Positions 28,267 to 36,825 of a DNA stretch of 58,531 nucleotides are shown here, one piece after another. The DNA is from Occultella aeris. Its GTDB lineage: Bacteria; Actinomycetota; Actinomycetes; Actinomycetales; Beutenbergiaceae. The translations under genes and the position numbers were made by a program. The stretch covers positions 1-58,531 of the forward strand of contig NZ_CACRYJ010000035.1 of the NCBI RefSeq assembly GCF_902703175.1. Reading direction: 5' to 3'. Within the stretch, counting starts at the first letter, position 1, and every line of letters begins with the position of its first letter. The notes under the pieces are model-generated. The model was given only the letters and a program-made list of their open reading frames with translations. It ran no database searches and had not been told where the DNA came from.

Positions 28267-29289
28267 ATGTCACCGCGCCACCGGCCCAAGGCCCTGCTCG
28301 TGATGCAGGACCGGGTCTTCCCGGAGCAGTTCGGCCCCGCCGAGCTCGAGCGCCTGCGCACGCTGGCCGACCTCGGTCCGGACCCGACTCCCGTGTCGGA
28401 ACTCGACTCGCCCGCAGCACGGGCCCGCCTCGCCGACGCCGAGGTGCTGATCACGTCGTGGGGCTGCCCGCGGCTGGACCGCGATCGCCTGGCCGCCGCG
28501 CCGCACCTGCAGGCGGTCTTCCACTGCGCCGGCACGGTGCGATCCCTCGTCTCCGACGAACTCTGGGCTCGTGGGATCCGTGTGACGACGGCTGCCGAGG
28601 AGAACGCGGAGCCCGTCGCGCAGTTCACCTTCGCGGCGATCGTGTTCGCCGGCAAGAAGGCCCCGTTCCTTGCGCAGGCCGCCCGCAGCCACCGCGAGGA
28701 CTGGGCCTACAAGCACCGCAGTCGCGCCCAACTCGGCAACGTCGACCGCACGATCGGCTTGATCGGGTTCTCCCGTATCGGTGCGCGAGTGGCGCAGCGG
28801 CTGCTCAGCCTGCAGGTCCAGACGCTCGTCTATGACCCGTTCGTCGACGCGGATCGGATCGCGGCGGCCGGGGCGCGACGCGTTGAGCTGGAGGAACTGC
28901 TGACCAGTTCGGACGTCGTGAGCGTGCACGCCCCACAGTTGCCGAGCACGCACCACATGCTCGCGGCCCCCCAGCTCGCCCTGATGCGCGACGGCGCCAC
29001 CCTGATCAACACCTCACGAGGCTCCCTGGTCGACACCACTGCGCTCGAGGCGGAGTGCGCCTCGGGACGGCTCGACGCGATCCTCGATGTGACCGATCCC
29101 GAGCCGTTGCCGGCTGGGTCCATCCTCTACGACCTCCCGAACGTGATGATCACGCCCCACATCGCCGGATCGCTGGGGGCCGAGACCCGGATGATGAGTC
29201 GCCGCGCACTCACCGAGCTGGCGCTGTACACGGAGGGCCTGCCCGCCGAGGAAGAGGTCACGTCCGAGGCGATGGGGGTGATGGCGTGA
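28267..29289 (+). CDS. D-isomer-specific 2-hydroxyacid dehydrogenase
   Basis: An NAD(P)-dependent oxidoreductase of 340 residues that would interconvert a 2-hydroxy acid and a 2-oxo acid. The Rossmann motif is GLIGFSRIGARVAQRL, where the second Gly of the usual GxGxxG is Ser. The catalytic Arg, Glu and His are seen in INTSRGSLVD, DVTDPEPLP and ITPHIAGS. ATG 28267 follows GAGGA; upstream in-frame ATGs lack a ribosome-binding site. Its stop overlaps the next gene (GTGA). Placed in a sugar island, it probably oxidises or reduces a sugar acid. Specific substrate unknown. Confidence 0.88.
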   Translation: MSPRHRPKALLVMQDRVFPEQFGPAELERLRTLADLGPDPTPVSELDSPAARARLADAEVLITSWGCPRLDRDRLAAAPHLQAVFHCAGTVRSLVSDELWARGIRVTTAAEENAEPVAQFTFAAIVFAGKKAPFLAQAARSHREDWAYKHRSRAQLGNVDRTIGLIGFSRIGARVAQRLLSLQVQTLVYDPFVDADRIAAAGARRVELEELLTSSDVVSVHAPQLPSTHHMLAAPQLALMRDGATLINTSRGSLVDTTALEAECASGRLDAILDVTDPEPLPAGSILYDLPNVMITPHIAGSLGAETRMMSRRALTELALYTEGLPAEEEVTSEAMGVMA

Positions 29290-30155
29290 GCGGTCGGCCC
29301 TGGCGCCTCGGTGCGTCCACGCTCGGCGCCCCGGGTGACGATCTCGCGGCCGTGATCGACGTGCTCACCCGCCACGACGTCGACGTGGTCGAGCTGCGCG
29401 CGGCCCCGGACGCTCTGGTCCACATCGGTCTGACCACGGCCGAGCGGACCCGGATCCGTGCGGAACTGGAGGCCGCCGGCATCGAGGTCCTCGCGGTGGC
29501 AAGCGGCATCCGCGCGGGTGCAGACACCGACGACGAGTCTGTGGTCGCCGCCCTCATCGCCCATCTGCACCTGGCCGCGGATCTCGGGTCCGGCTTCCTC
29601 CGGGTGTTCCCGGGCGCCCCGGCCCACCCGGCCGGCAAGGACGAGTTGCCGCGGCTGCTCGAGGACACCGCCACAGCCGACGCCAGGATCGTTCGACGGC
29701 TGGCGGCAGCGCTCCCGGTCGCGACCGACCTCGGTGTTCGGCCGTTGCTCGAGACACACGACTCCCACCCGCGTGGCGTCGACCTCGCCAGGGCGCTCGA
29801 TCTCCTCGGCGCCGCGGACCCGGACCACCGGGTCGGCGTCATCTGGGACGCGCTGCACCCGTGGCGCGTCGGCGAACACCCGGCCGACACCGCGGCCGCG
29901 CTGCTCCCCCACCTGCGCGACGGCCGCGGCTACGTCCAGATCAAGGACACCGTCAGTGCCGCCGACACCACGCCCGTCCTGCAGGGGACGGGCGTCGTCC
30001 CCATGGACGAGGTCCTCGAGTTGCTGGCTGAGGGTGGCTACCACGGCCCGGTCTCCCTTGAGTGGGAACGCACCTGGTACCCGCAGGTCGAGCCGCTCGA
30101 CGAGGCACTCGGCGCGGCAGCCGCAGCGGTGGCGAGCTGGCGGGTTCGCACCTGA
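29286..30155 (+). CDS. sugar phosphate isomerase/epimerase (TIM barrel)
   Basis: A 289-residue xylose-isomerase-like TIM barrel. Candidate metal ligands are the Glu and His residues of LLETHDSHPRG, the Asp and His of GVIWDALHPW, the Lys-Asp of VQIKDT and the Glu of VSLEWERTW. The GTG at 29286 overlaps the dehydrogenase stop by 4 bp, so the two enzymes are made together and presumably act in sequence on the imported sugar. It is a distant relative of the isomerase at 18557 rather than a close copy. Confidence 0.85.
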   Translation: MSGRPWRLGASTLGAPGDDLAAVIDVLTRHDVDVVELRAAPDALVHIGLTTAERTRIRAELEAAGIEVLAVASGIRAGADTDDESVVAALIAHLHLAADLGSGFLRVFPGAPAHPAGKDELPRLLEDTATADARIVRRLAAALPVATDLGVRPLLETHDSHPRGVDLARALDLLGAADPDHRVGVIWDALHPWRVGEHPADTAAALLPHLRDGRGYVQIKDTVSAADTTPVLQGTGVVPMDEVLELLAEGGYHGPVSLEWERTWYPQVEPLDEALGAAAAAVASWRVRT

Positions 30156-30246
30156 TCGCACCGCGTGTCGGCGCGGGTCACCACGGCGCGCCTGCGAGGC
30201 TACGCTGTATCGGCGATCGGCGCCGGAAGGCAGGGACGGGATCCTC

Positions 30247-30633
30247 ATGCTGGTGCTCGCGCAGGTACTCGCCGGGCTGGCCGCCCTGGTCCACGTCTAC
30301 ATCTTCGTGCTCGAGTCGTTCGCATGGAACACCCCGCGTGGACGCGCCACGTTCGCAACCACACCCGAGCAGGCCGCCTCGTCCGCGGACCTCGCCTACA
30401 ACCAGGGCTTCTACAACCTCTTCCTCGCCGTGATGAGCGCGACCGGCATCGGGCTGCTCGCCCTCGGCGTCACCGGCCCCGGCGCCGCCCTGGTCTACGC
30501 CGGCGCGGGCTCGATGGCGCTGGCCGCCGTCGTCCTGGTCACCCGCAACCGGGCCATGGCCCGCGCCGCGGCCGTGCAGGGCGTCGCCCCGCTGCTCGCC
30601 GTCGTCGCGCTCACTGTGGCCCTGGTCGGCTGA
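30247..30633 (+). CDS. DUF1304 family membrane protein
   Basis: A 128-residue protein with four hydrophobic helices, starting MLVLAQVLAGLAALVHVYIFVLESFAW. It carries the DUF1304 hallmark NQGFYNLFLA in the loop before helix 2. Family function is unknown. The ATG at 30247 is followed directly by helix 1; a CAGGGACGG stretch upstream may be the ribosome-binding site and TACGCT at 30201-30206 a -10. Its stop codon forms part of a shared terminator hairpin. Confidence 0.9.
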   Translation: MLVLAQVLAGLAALVHVYIFVLESFAWNTPRGRATFATTPEQAASSADLAYNQGFYNLFLAVMSATGIGLLALGVTGPGAALVYAGAGSMALAAVVLVTRNRAMARAAAVQGVAPLLAVVALTVALVG

Positions 30634-30676
30634 CGCCCGCCCGACGGCGCAGCGCCGGCCGAGCGGTCGGGCGTCA
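30631..30676. terminator. bidirectional terminator that includes both stop codons
   Basis: TGACGCCCG (30631-30639) pairs perfectly with CGGGCGTCA (30668-30676); the outermost bases are the stop codons of the two converging genes. A second small GC-rich hairpin lies inside (30644-30657). Confidence 0.7.
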
Positions 30677-31141
30677 GTCCTGTGGTCGGTCCGCCGGTTC
30701 CTCGAGCCAACGTCCGAGCACCCGGGTGCTCTGATCGGCGTAGCCGAGGGCCTCGTAGAACCCGTTGACGTCGTTGCCCTCCCGGACCATCAGCTGCACC
30801 TTCCGCGCCCCCTCGCCGAGCAGCCACGCCTCCGCGGCGACCATCAGGCGGCGGCCGTGGCCAAGCGCTCGCTGTGCCGGGTCGACGGCCAGGTAGTAGA
30901 CCCAGCCCCGGTGCCCGTCGAGCCCGACCATGACCGTGCCGGCCACGCCGTCGGGCGTCTCGAGCACCAGCACGGTCGACGTCCCACCCGCCCGCGCCTG
31001 GGCCAGATCCGTCCCCGGATCGTTCCACGGCCGGGTCAGCCCACACGAGCGCCACAGTTCGATGATGCGCGCGTAGTCCGCGTCGAGCGCCTCCCGGACC
31101 TCCGGCTGCGCAGCGTCTGCCGACGGCTCCGACGCGCTCAC
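30674..31141 (-). CDS. GNAT family N-acetyltransferase (YpeA-like)
   Basis: A 155-residue single-domain GNAT. Recognisable parts are the start VREALDADYARIIELW, the acceptor strand GWVYYLAVDPAQRALGHGRRL (the acetyl-CoA-binding loop, with a variant of Q/RxxGxG/A), and the C-terminal NGFYEALGYADQS. The arrangement, including SCGLTRPWNDP, resembles YpeA-type acetyltransferases. Substrate unknown. The GTG start is 5 bp after the guaB3 stop, so it is probably co-transcribed with guaB3. Confidence 0.87.
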   Translation of the reverse strand: MSASEPSADAAQPEVREALDADYARIIELWRSCGLTRPWNDPGTDLAQARAGGTSTVLVLETPDGVAGTVMVGLDGHRGWVYYLAVDPAQRALGHGRRLMVAAEAWLLGEGARKVQLMVREGNDVNGFYEALGYADQSTRVLGRWLEEPADRPQD

Positions 31142-31146
31142 CGGGG

Positions 31147-32271
31147 TCAGCGTGGGCTGTACGGGGAGACGACGACCTCGACACGCTGGAACTCCTTGAG
31201 GTCGGAGTAGCCCGTGGTCGCCATCGCCCGGCGGAGCGCGCCGAACAGGTTCAGGGTGCCGTCTGCCCTGGTGCCGGGTCCGAGCAGGATCTCCTCCAGG
31301 GTCCCGACGGTGCCGACCCGGACCCGCTCGCCACGAGGCAGGTGCGGGTGGTGGGCCTCGGGACCCCAGTGCCAGCCGCGGCCGGGCGCCTCGCTCGCCC
31401 GTGCCAATGCCGCCCCGAGCATCACGGCGTCGGCGCCGCAGCCGATCGCCTTGACGAGGTCGCCGCTGCGGCCCACCCCACCGTCGGCGATCACGTGCAC
31501 GTACCGACCGCCGGACTCGTCGAGATAGTCCCGACGGGCAGCGGCGACGTCCGCGACCGCACTGGCCATCGGCGCGTGGATGCCGAGGGTCTGCCGGGTG
31601 GTGTGCGCGGCTCCGCCCCCGAAGCCGACGAGCACGCCTGCGGCACCGGTGCGCATCAGGTGCAGCGCGGCCGTGTAGGTCGATGCGCCGCCGACGACGA
31701 CGGGCACGTCCAGCTCGTAGATGAATCGCTTGAGGTTCAGTGGCTCCGCGTTGCCGGAGACGTGTTCGGCAGAGACGGTGGTGCCCCGGATCACGAACAG
31801 GTCGACGCCGGCGTCGACGACCGTGCGCCAGTGCTCCTGGGTGCGCTGCGGGGAGAGCGCGCCGGCGACGGTGACTCCCGCCGCACGGATCTCCTTGAGC
31901 CGGCCGGTGATCAGCTCGGGGATGATCGGCGCCGAGTACAACTCCTGCATCCGCCCGGTCGCTCCGTCCACAGGCAGTTCCGCGATCTCGGCGAGCAACG
32001 GCTCCGGGTCCTCATACCTGGTCCACAGGCCCTCCAGGTCGAGCACTCCGACCCCGCCGAGTTGCCCGAGCCCGATCGCCGTCGCCGGGCTCATGACGGA
32101 GTCCATCGGCGCCGCGAGCACCGGGAGCTCGACCTGATAGGCGTCGATCTGCCAGGAGACCGAGACCTCCTCCGGGTCACGGGTGCGCCGGGACGGCACC
32201 ACCGCGATGTCGTCGAAGGAATAGGCACGGCGTCCCCGCTTGCCTCGGCCGATCTCGATCTCGTTGCTCAC
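31147..32271 (-). CDS. guaB3: GuaB3 family IMP dehydrogenase-related protein
   Basis: A 374-residue TIM barrel of the IMPDH/GMP reductase superfamily without CBS domains, like M. tuberculosis GuaB3. It starts IEIGRGKRGRRAYSFDDIAVVPSRRTRDP, a typical GuaB3 opening. The phosphate-binding barrel end HVIADGGVGRSGDLVKAIGCGADAVMLG is intact. The loop that carries the catalytic Cys in IMPDH reads GFGGGAAHTTRQT, with no Cys, so classical IMPDH chemistry is unlikely. The start is GTG 32271. It stands about 0.9 kb from true guaB, separated by an opposite-strand exonuclease gene. Physiological role uncertain; nucleotide binding is likely. Confidence 0.92.
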   Translation of the reverse strand: MSNEIEIGRGKRGRRAYSFDDIAVVPSRRTRDPEEVSVSWQIDAYQVELPVLAAPMDSVMSPATAIGLGQLGGVGVLDLEGLWTRYEDPEPLLAEIAELPVDGATGRMQELYSAPIIPELITGRLKEIRAAGVTVAGALSPQRTQEHWRTVVDAGVDLFVIRGTTVSAEHVSGNAEPLNLKRFIYELDVPVVVGGASTYTAALHLMRTGAAGVLVGFGGGAAHTTRQTLGIHAPMASAVADVAAARRDYLDESGGRYVHVIADGGVGRSGDLVKAIGCGADAVMLGAALARASEAPGRGWHWGPEAHHPHLPRGERVRVGTVGTLEEILLGPGTRADGTLNLFGALRRAMATTGYSDLKEFQRVEVVVSPYSPR

Positions 32272-32413
32272 ACCCAGCAGGCTACTCGTTCCGGACGGCT
32301 GCCCTCCGCCGGACGCGAGGCCACCCGGGCACTCCAGAGTCTCTCGTGCGAGCCTCGTCGACGATGTCGGCGGGCCGTGGCAGTCTCGTCATCAGATCGC
32401 GAGGAGCACATCG

Positions 32414-33175
32414 ATGACCACGAAGCCGACGGACCCAGCGCCCACCATGCGCGAGCGCACGTGGATCGACGGGCCGTTCCTCGGCTTCGACACCGAGACC
32501 ACCGGCGTAAACCCCTTCAAGGACCGGATCGTCAGCGCCGCGCTGGTCGGTCGCGGACCGTGTGGCACCGAGCAGCGCACGTGGCTCATCGATCCAGGGG
32601 TGGAGATTCCCGAGGAGGCGGCGGCGATCCATGGGATCTCCACGGCGTACGCGCACGCTCACGGCATGGCTCCCGCGGCGGCGCTGGCGCAGATCTCGGC
32701 CGAGCTCGTCGCCGCGTTCCGACACGGGGTGCCTGTGGTGGCCTTCAACGCTTCGTTCGACCTGACCATCATCGAGCGGGAGCTCGAACGGCACGGCATG
32801 GCGACGATCGGAGAGCGCCTGGGCAGTCCGCTCGCCCCGGTCCTCGACCCGCTCGTGCTGGACCGCGGGCTCGAGCGGCATCGTCTCGGCAAACGCAAGC
32901 TCGTCGACCTCTGCGGGCACTACGGCGTCCAGGAGCAGGGCGAACTGCACACCGCCGACGTCGACGTGGCCGCCACCCTGGACGTGCTCGCGGAGCAGGC
33001 CCGGCGCCACCCCGAGCTGGCGACCCGCACCCTCCCGGAGCTGCAACGCTGGCAGACCGAGCAGCACCGGTCCTGGGCCGAGGACTTCAACGCCGACCGC
33101 GCCGGGCGGGGTCTGCAGGGTGCGATCACCGTGGAGTGGCCGTTGTGTACCGTCCCGGAGACCCTTTCGGCCTGA
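32414..33175 (+). CDS. DEDDh 3'-5' exonuclease (DnaQ-like)
   Basis: A 253-residue exonuclease of the DnaQ/epsilon superfamily. Exo I is GFDTETTGVNPFKDRI, Exo II is VAFNASFDLTII, and Exo III is HTADVDVAATLDVL. The catalytic His-Asp spacing fits the DEDDh class. It may trim DNA or RNA 3' ends in repair or maturation; no polymerase domain is attached. ATG 32414 follows GAGGAG by 7 nt. It is encoded alone between guaB3 and guaB on the opposite strand, and its stop is only 3 bp from the guaB stop. Confidence 0.9.
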   Translation: MTTKPTDPAPTMRERTWIDGPFLGFDTETTGVNPFKDRIVSAALVGRGPCGTEQRTWLIDPGVEIPEEAAAIHGISTAYAHAHGMAPAAALAQISAELVAAFRHGVPVVAFNASFDLTIIERELERHGMATIGERLGSPLAPVLDPLVLDRGLERHRLGKRKLVDLCGHYGVQEQGELHTADVDVAATLDVLAEQARRHPELATRTLPELQRWQTEQHRSWAEDFNADRAGRGLQGAITVEWPLCTVPETLSA

Positions 33176-33178
33176 GGG

Positions 33179-34714
<1,536 letters not shown>

Positions 34715-35716
34715 CTAACCGTCCTCCGCCTGCTTCCCGGTGTGAGGTGCCTCGCTCAGGAGGCTCTCGATCTCATGGACCGCGCCGGCCAGGGTGCGGG
34801 CCCGGTGCACGTCCGGGAGATCGGCTGTGGTGCGGCTGTGGGCGATCACGAAGACGTGCTCTCCCGAGGCGGTCACGTCGGCGGCGACCTCGCCCGCGCC
34901 GTCGGGTTCGCCCAGCAGCACGACCATGCGCATGCCGCGCTGGTGCACCACCGCGACCGCGTCGGCAACCGTCCGGGCGCGCGGTCGGACGACCCGGGTG
35001 GGCAGCCCGCGGTGGCTGAGCTCGCCGGCCAGGACGTGCGCCTCCACGTGCATGGCGGTCTCGGCGAGGATCAGCACATCACCGCTCGAGCCGCTCGTCG
35101 TGCTTCCGAACTCGCGCACCGCGGCCAGCATCGCCGCGCGCAGCACGAACTCGGGATCGTGTCCGGGCCGGTCGGCGTGGTCGCGTCCGGCCAGGAGTTG
35201 GAGGGCCGGCAGAACGAGGGTGCGCCACGCACCGAGGATGGAGGTTCCGAACGCTGCCCTGCGGACCAGGCGCCGTACCCGGCCCTCGTCGGACTCGACG
35301 GCGGCGGCCGCGAGGGAGAGCGGGTCGACGATCTCGATGGTCGGGCCGTCGTCCAGGTCCGAGCCCGGTGGCCGGTCCGCATCCGACGAGACCCGCCGCC
35401 CCTGCGGGCCGTTGCCGTCCCGCGCCCCGATCGAATCGACCGCGGACAACCCGCCACGGGTGGCGAGACGTGCGGCGTCCGCTGGGGCCATCCCTTCCAG
35501 GGTCAGCCGCCGCATGGTCTCAAGCCGGCTGATGTCGCTGGCGTTGTATCGCCGGTGACTGCCCGCGGTGTGCCCGGACGGGCCCAGTCCGTAGCGACGG
35601 TCCCAGGTCCGCAACGTCGGAGCGGCTACGCCCAACCTGGCCGCGACCGCGGCGACCGTCAGACGGATGCCGTCGTCAGCACTCCGAGCGTCGGTTCGTG
35701 AACGGGCCGCCACCAC
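34715..35716 (-). CDS. MerR-type regulator with cobalamin-binding-like C-terminal domain
   Basis: A 333-residue regulator. Residues about 15-80 are a MerR winged helix (LTVAAVAARLGVAAPTLRTW followed by HRRYNASDISRLETMRRL). After a Ser/Gly/Asp-rich linker, residues about 165-320 resemble the four-helix plus B12-binding-like module of CarH/LitR regulators. The expected DxHxxG signature is reduced to AMHVEA, so the His is kept but Asp and Gly are lost, and B12 binding is doubtful. The start is GTG 35716, 8 nt after AGGAGG. It is 9 bp upstream of guaB and divergent from the WhiB gene. Confidence 0.82.
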   Translation of the reverse strand: MVAARSRTDARSADDGIRLTVAAVAARLGVAAPTLRTWDRRYGLGPSGHTAGSHRRYNASDISRLETMRRLTLEGMAPADAARLATRGGLSAVDSIGARDGNGPQGRRVSSDADRPPGSDLDDGPTIEIVDPLSLAAAAVESDEGRVRRLVRRAAFGTSILGAWRTLVLPALQLLAGRDHADRPGHDPEFVLRAAMLAAVREFGSTTSGSSGDVLILAETAMHVEAHVLAGELSHRGLPTRVVRPRARTVADAVAVVHQRGMRMVVLLGEPDGAGEVAADVTASGEHVFVIAHSRTTADLPDVHRARTLAGAVHEIESLLSEAPHTGKQAEDG

Positions 35717-35761
35717 CGGCACTCCCTCCTCTGACTCGGCCGTGGATCGGCCGCTGCCTCG

Positions 35762-35790
35762 AGGGTAAGCGGACGGATGCGATCGAACAA
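35762..35790 (-). promoter_or_regulatory. SigA-type promoter for merR-guaB
   Basis: On the minus strand TTGTTC (35785-35790) and TACCCT (35762-35767) are separated by exactly 17 bp. The predicted transcription start is near 35755, about 40 bp before the MerR start. Confidence 0.55.
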
Positions 35791-35813
35791 CTTTTGGCAC
35801 GCGTACTGAATCA

Positions 35814-35856
35814 GTTCTGGAAGGGTCTTGAATAACTTCTGAACCGCTTGTAGGTT
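35814..35856 (+). promoter_or_regulatory. SigA-type promoter of the whiB gene with overlapping dyad
   Basis: TTGAAT (35828-35833) and TAGGTT (35851-35856) are 17 bp apart, giving a start near 35863 and a leader of about 40 nt. The -35 hexamer lies inside an interrupted inverted repeat (GTTC-tg-GAAG at 35814-35823, CTTC-t-GAAC at 35836-35844). This could be a repressor site. Confidence 0.6.
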
Positions 35857-35903
35857 GGGCCGCACGACGTGAACGATCAAACGAATCGACGGAAGGACAC
35901 ACC

Positions 35904-36197
35904 GTGGCTGAACTATCGCGACTTCCCGGACCAGTCATGGATCTCTGGGAGTGGCAGTACGAGGGGGCCTGCCGGGAGGTCGGAACCGAACAGTTCTTCC
36001 ATCCCGAGGGCGAGCGAGGCTCCTCGAGGCGTCGCCGGGATGCGGACGCAAAGGCGGTCTGTGCCGCGTGCCCCGTGATCCGGCAGTGCCGCGAACACGC
36101 CCTGCGCGTACGCGAACCGTACGGCGTCTGGGGCGGCCTCTCCGAGGACGACCGCGCCGTCATCCTGGCCAACGAGCAGGTGCCCGCCGCGAGCTGA
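35904..36197 (+). CDS. WhiB family iron-sulfur regulator, WhiD/WhiB3 type
   Basis: A 97-residue WhiB-like protein with the four cluster-ligating Cys at 23, 53, 56 and 62, followed by the GVWGG turn (residues 74-78) that contacts the sigma factor, and a basic C-terminal region. The opening LSRLPGPVMDLWEWQ and FFHPEGERG closely match Streptomyces WhiD and mycobacterial WhiB3. These proteins bind SigA region 4 through a [4Fe-4S] cluster and adjust transcription in response to redox and development. The GTG at 35904 follows GGAAGGAC. Its location near guaB and groES matches the whiB3 neighbourhood in mycobacteria. A strong terminator follows. Confidence 0.93.
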   Translation: MAELSRLPGPVMDLWEWQYEGACREVGTEQFFHPEGERGSSRRRRDADAKAVCAACPVIRQCREHALRVREPYGVWGGLSEDDRAVILANEQVPAAS

Positions 36198-36238
36198 CGC
36201 AACCGCCGGCGGCTCGCCCCCGGCCGCACCCCACGCAC

Positions 36239-36276
36239 GACGAAGGCTCGGCCCCCGAGGGGGCCGAGCCTTCGTC
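36239..36276. terminator. strong bidirectional hairpin between whiB gene and groES
   Basis: An almost perfect 17-bp stem centred on a CGAG loop (36239-36255 with 36260-36276), rich in G-C with GACGAAGGCTCGG arms. It serves the two converging genes. Confidence 0.9.
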
Positions 36277-36291
36277 TGCGTCAGGCGCGAG

Positions 36292-36588
36292 TCACTTCTC
36301 GACGACTGCGAGGATGTCGCGCGCGGACAGGATGAGGAACTCCTCGCCCGCGTACTTGACCTCGGTGCCGCCGTACTTGCTGTAGATCACCGTGTCACCA
36401 ACGGCGACGTCCAGCGGGACGCGGTTGCCGTTGTCGTCGACGCGGCCCGGGCCGATGGCCAGGACCTCGCCCTCCTGGGGCTTCTCCTTGGCGGTGTCCG
36501 GGATGACAAGACCGGACGCGGTGGTCTGCTCGGCCTCGAGCGTCTTGACGACGATCCGGTCCTCGAGCGGCTTGATGGAGACCGACAC
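36292..36588 (-). CDS. groES: co-chaperonin GroES
   Basis: The 98-residue heptameric lid of the GroEL chaperonin, cytosolic. It begins [21 protein letters not shown]. The mobile loop region [20 protein letters not shown] contains the IP motif that touches GroEL, and the end [12 protein letters not shown] is typical. The start is GTG 36588 with GGGGAGG upstream. The promoter carries a perfect CIRCE element. No groEL follows; the converging whiB gene is directly downstream, so GroEL is encoded elsewhere. Confidence 0.97.
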   Translation of the reverse strand: MSVSIKPLEDRIVVKTLEAEQTTASGLVIPDTAKEKPQEGEVLAIGPGRVDDNGNRVPLDVAVGDTVIYSKYGGTEVKYAGEEFLILSARDILAVVEK

Positions 36589-36729
36589 TGCGGACCTCCC
36601 CTTCGCGTGAGTGTGTTGAACAGGACAGAGTCTCCCGCAGCCCCTGGCCGAGTCCGCCGTCGCGGGGGTCGGACGCCACCTGAGCCTGCATGGGGAACGC
36701 TGCACCTTGCGGTGCAGCCTTCGTGTCAA

Positions 36730-36770
36730 AATCTAGGCGTCGATTAGCACTCGGTCAAGGTGAGTGCTAA
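36730..36770 (-). promoter_or_regulatory. groES promoter with perfect CIRCE operator (HrcA site)
   Basis: TTAGCACTC (36744-36752), 9-bp spacer, GAGTGCTAA (36762-36770) is the exact CIRCE consensus bound by the heat-shock repressor HrcA. On the minus strand TTGACC (36753-36758) and TAGATT (36730-36735) are 17 bp apart, so the operator overlaps the -35 box and spacer. The leader is about 135 nt long. The remainder of the gap to the PrsW gene is too short for another gene. Confidence 0.95.
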
Positions 36771-36825
36771 GCCGTGAGCGCAATCGCTGGACGATCTCGA
36801 TGTGTCCGGGCGCGTTCAGGCCCGC

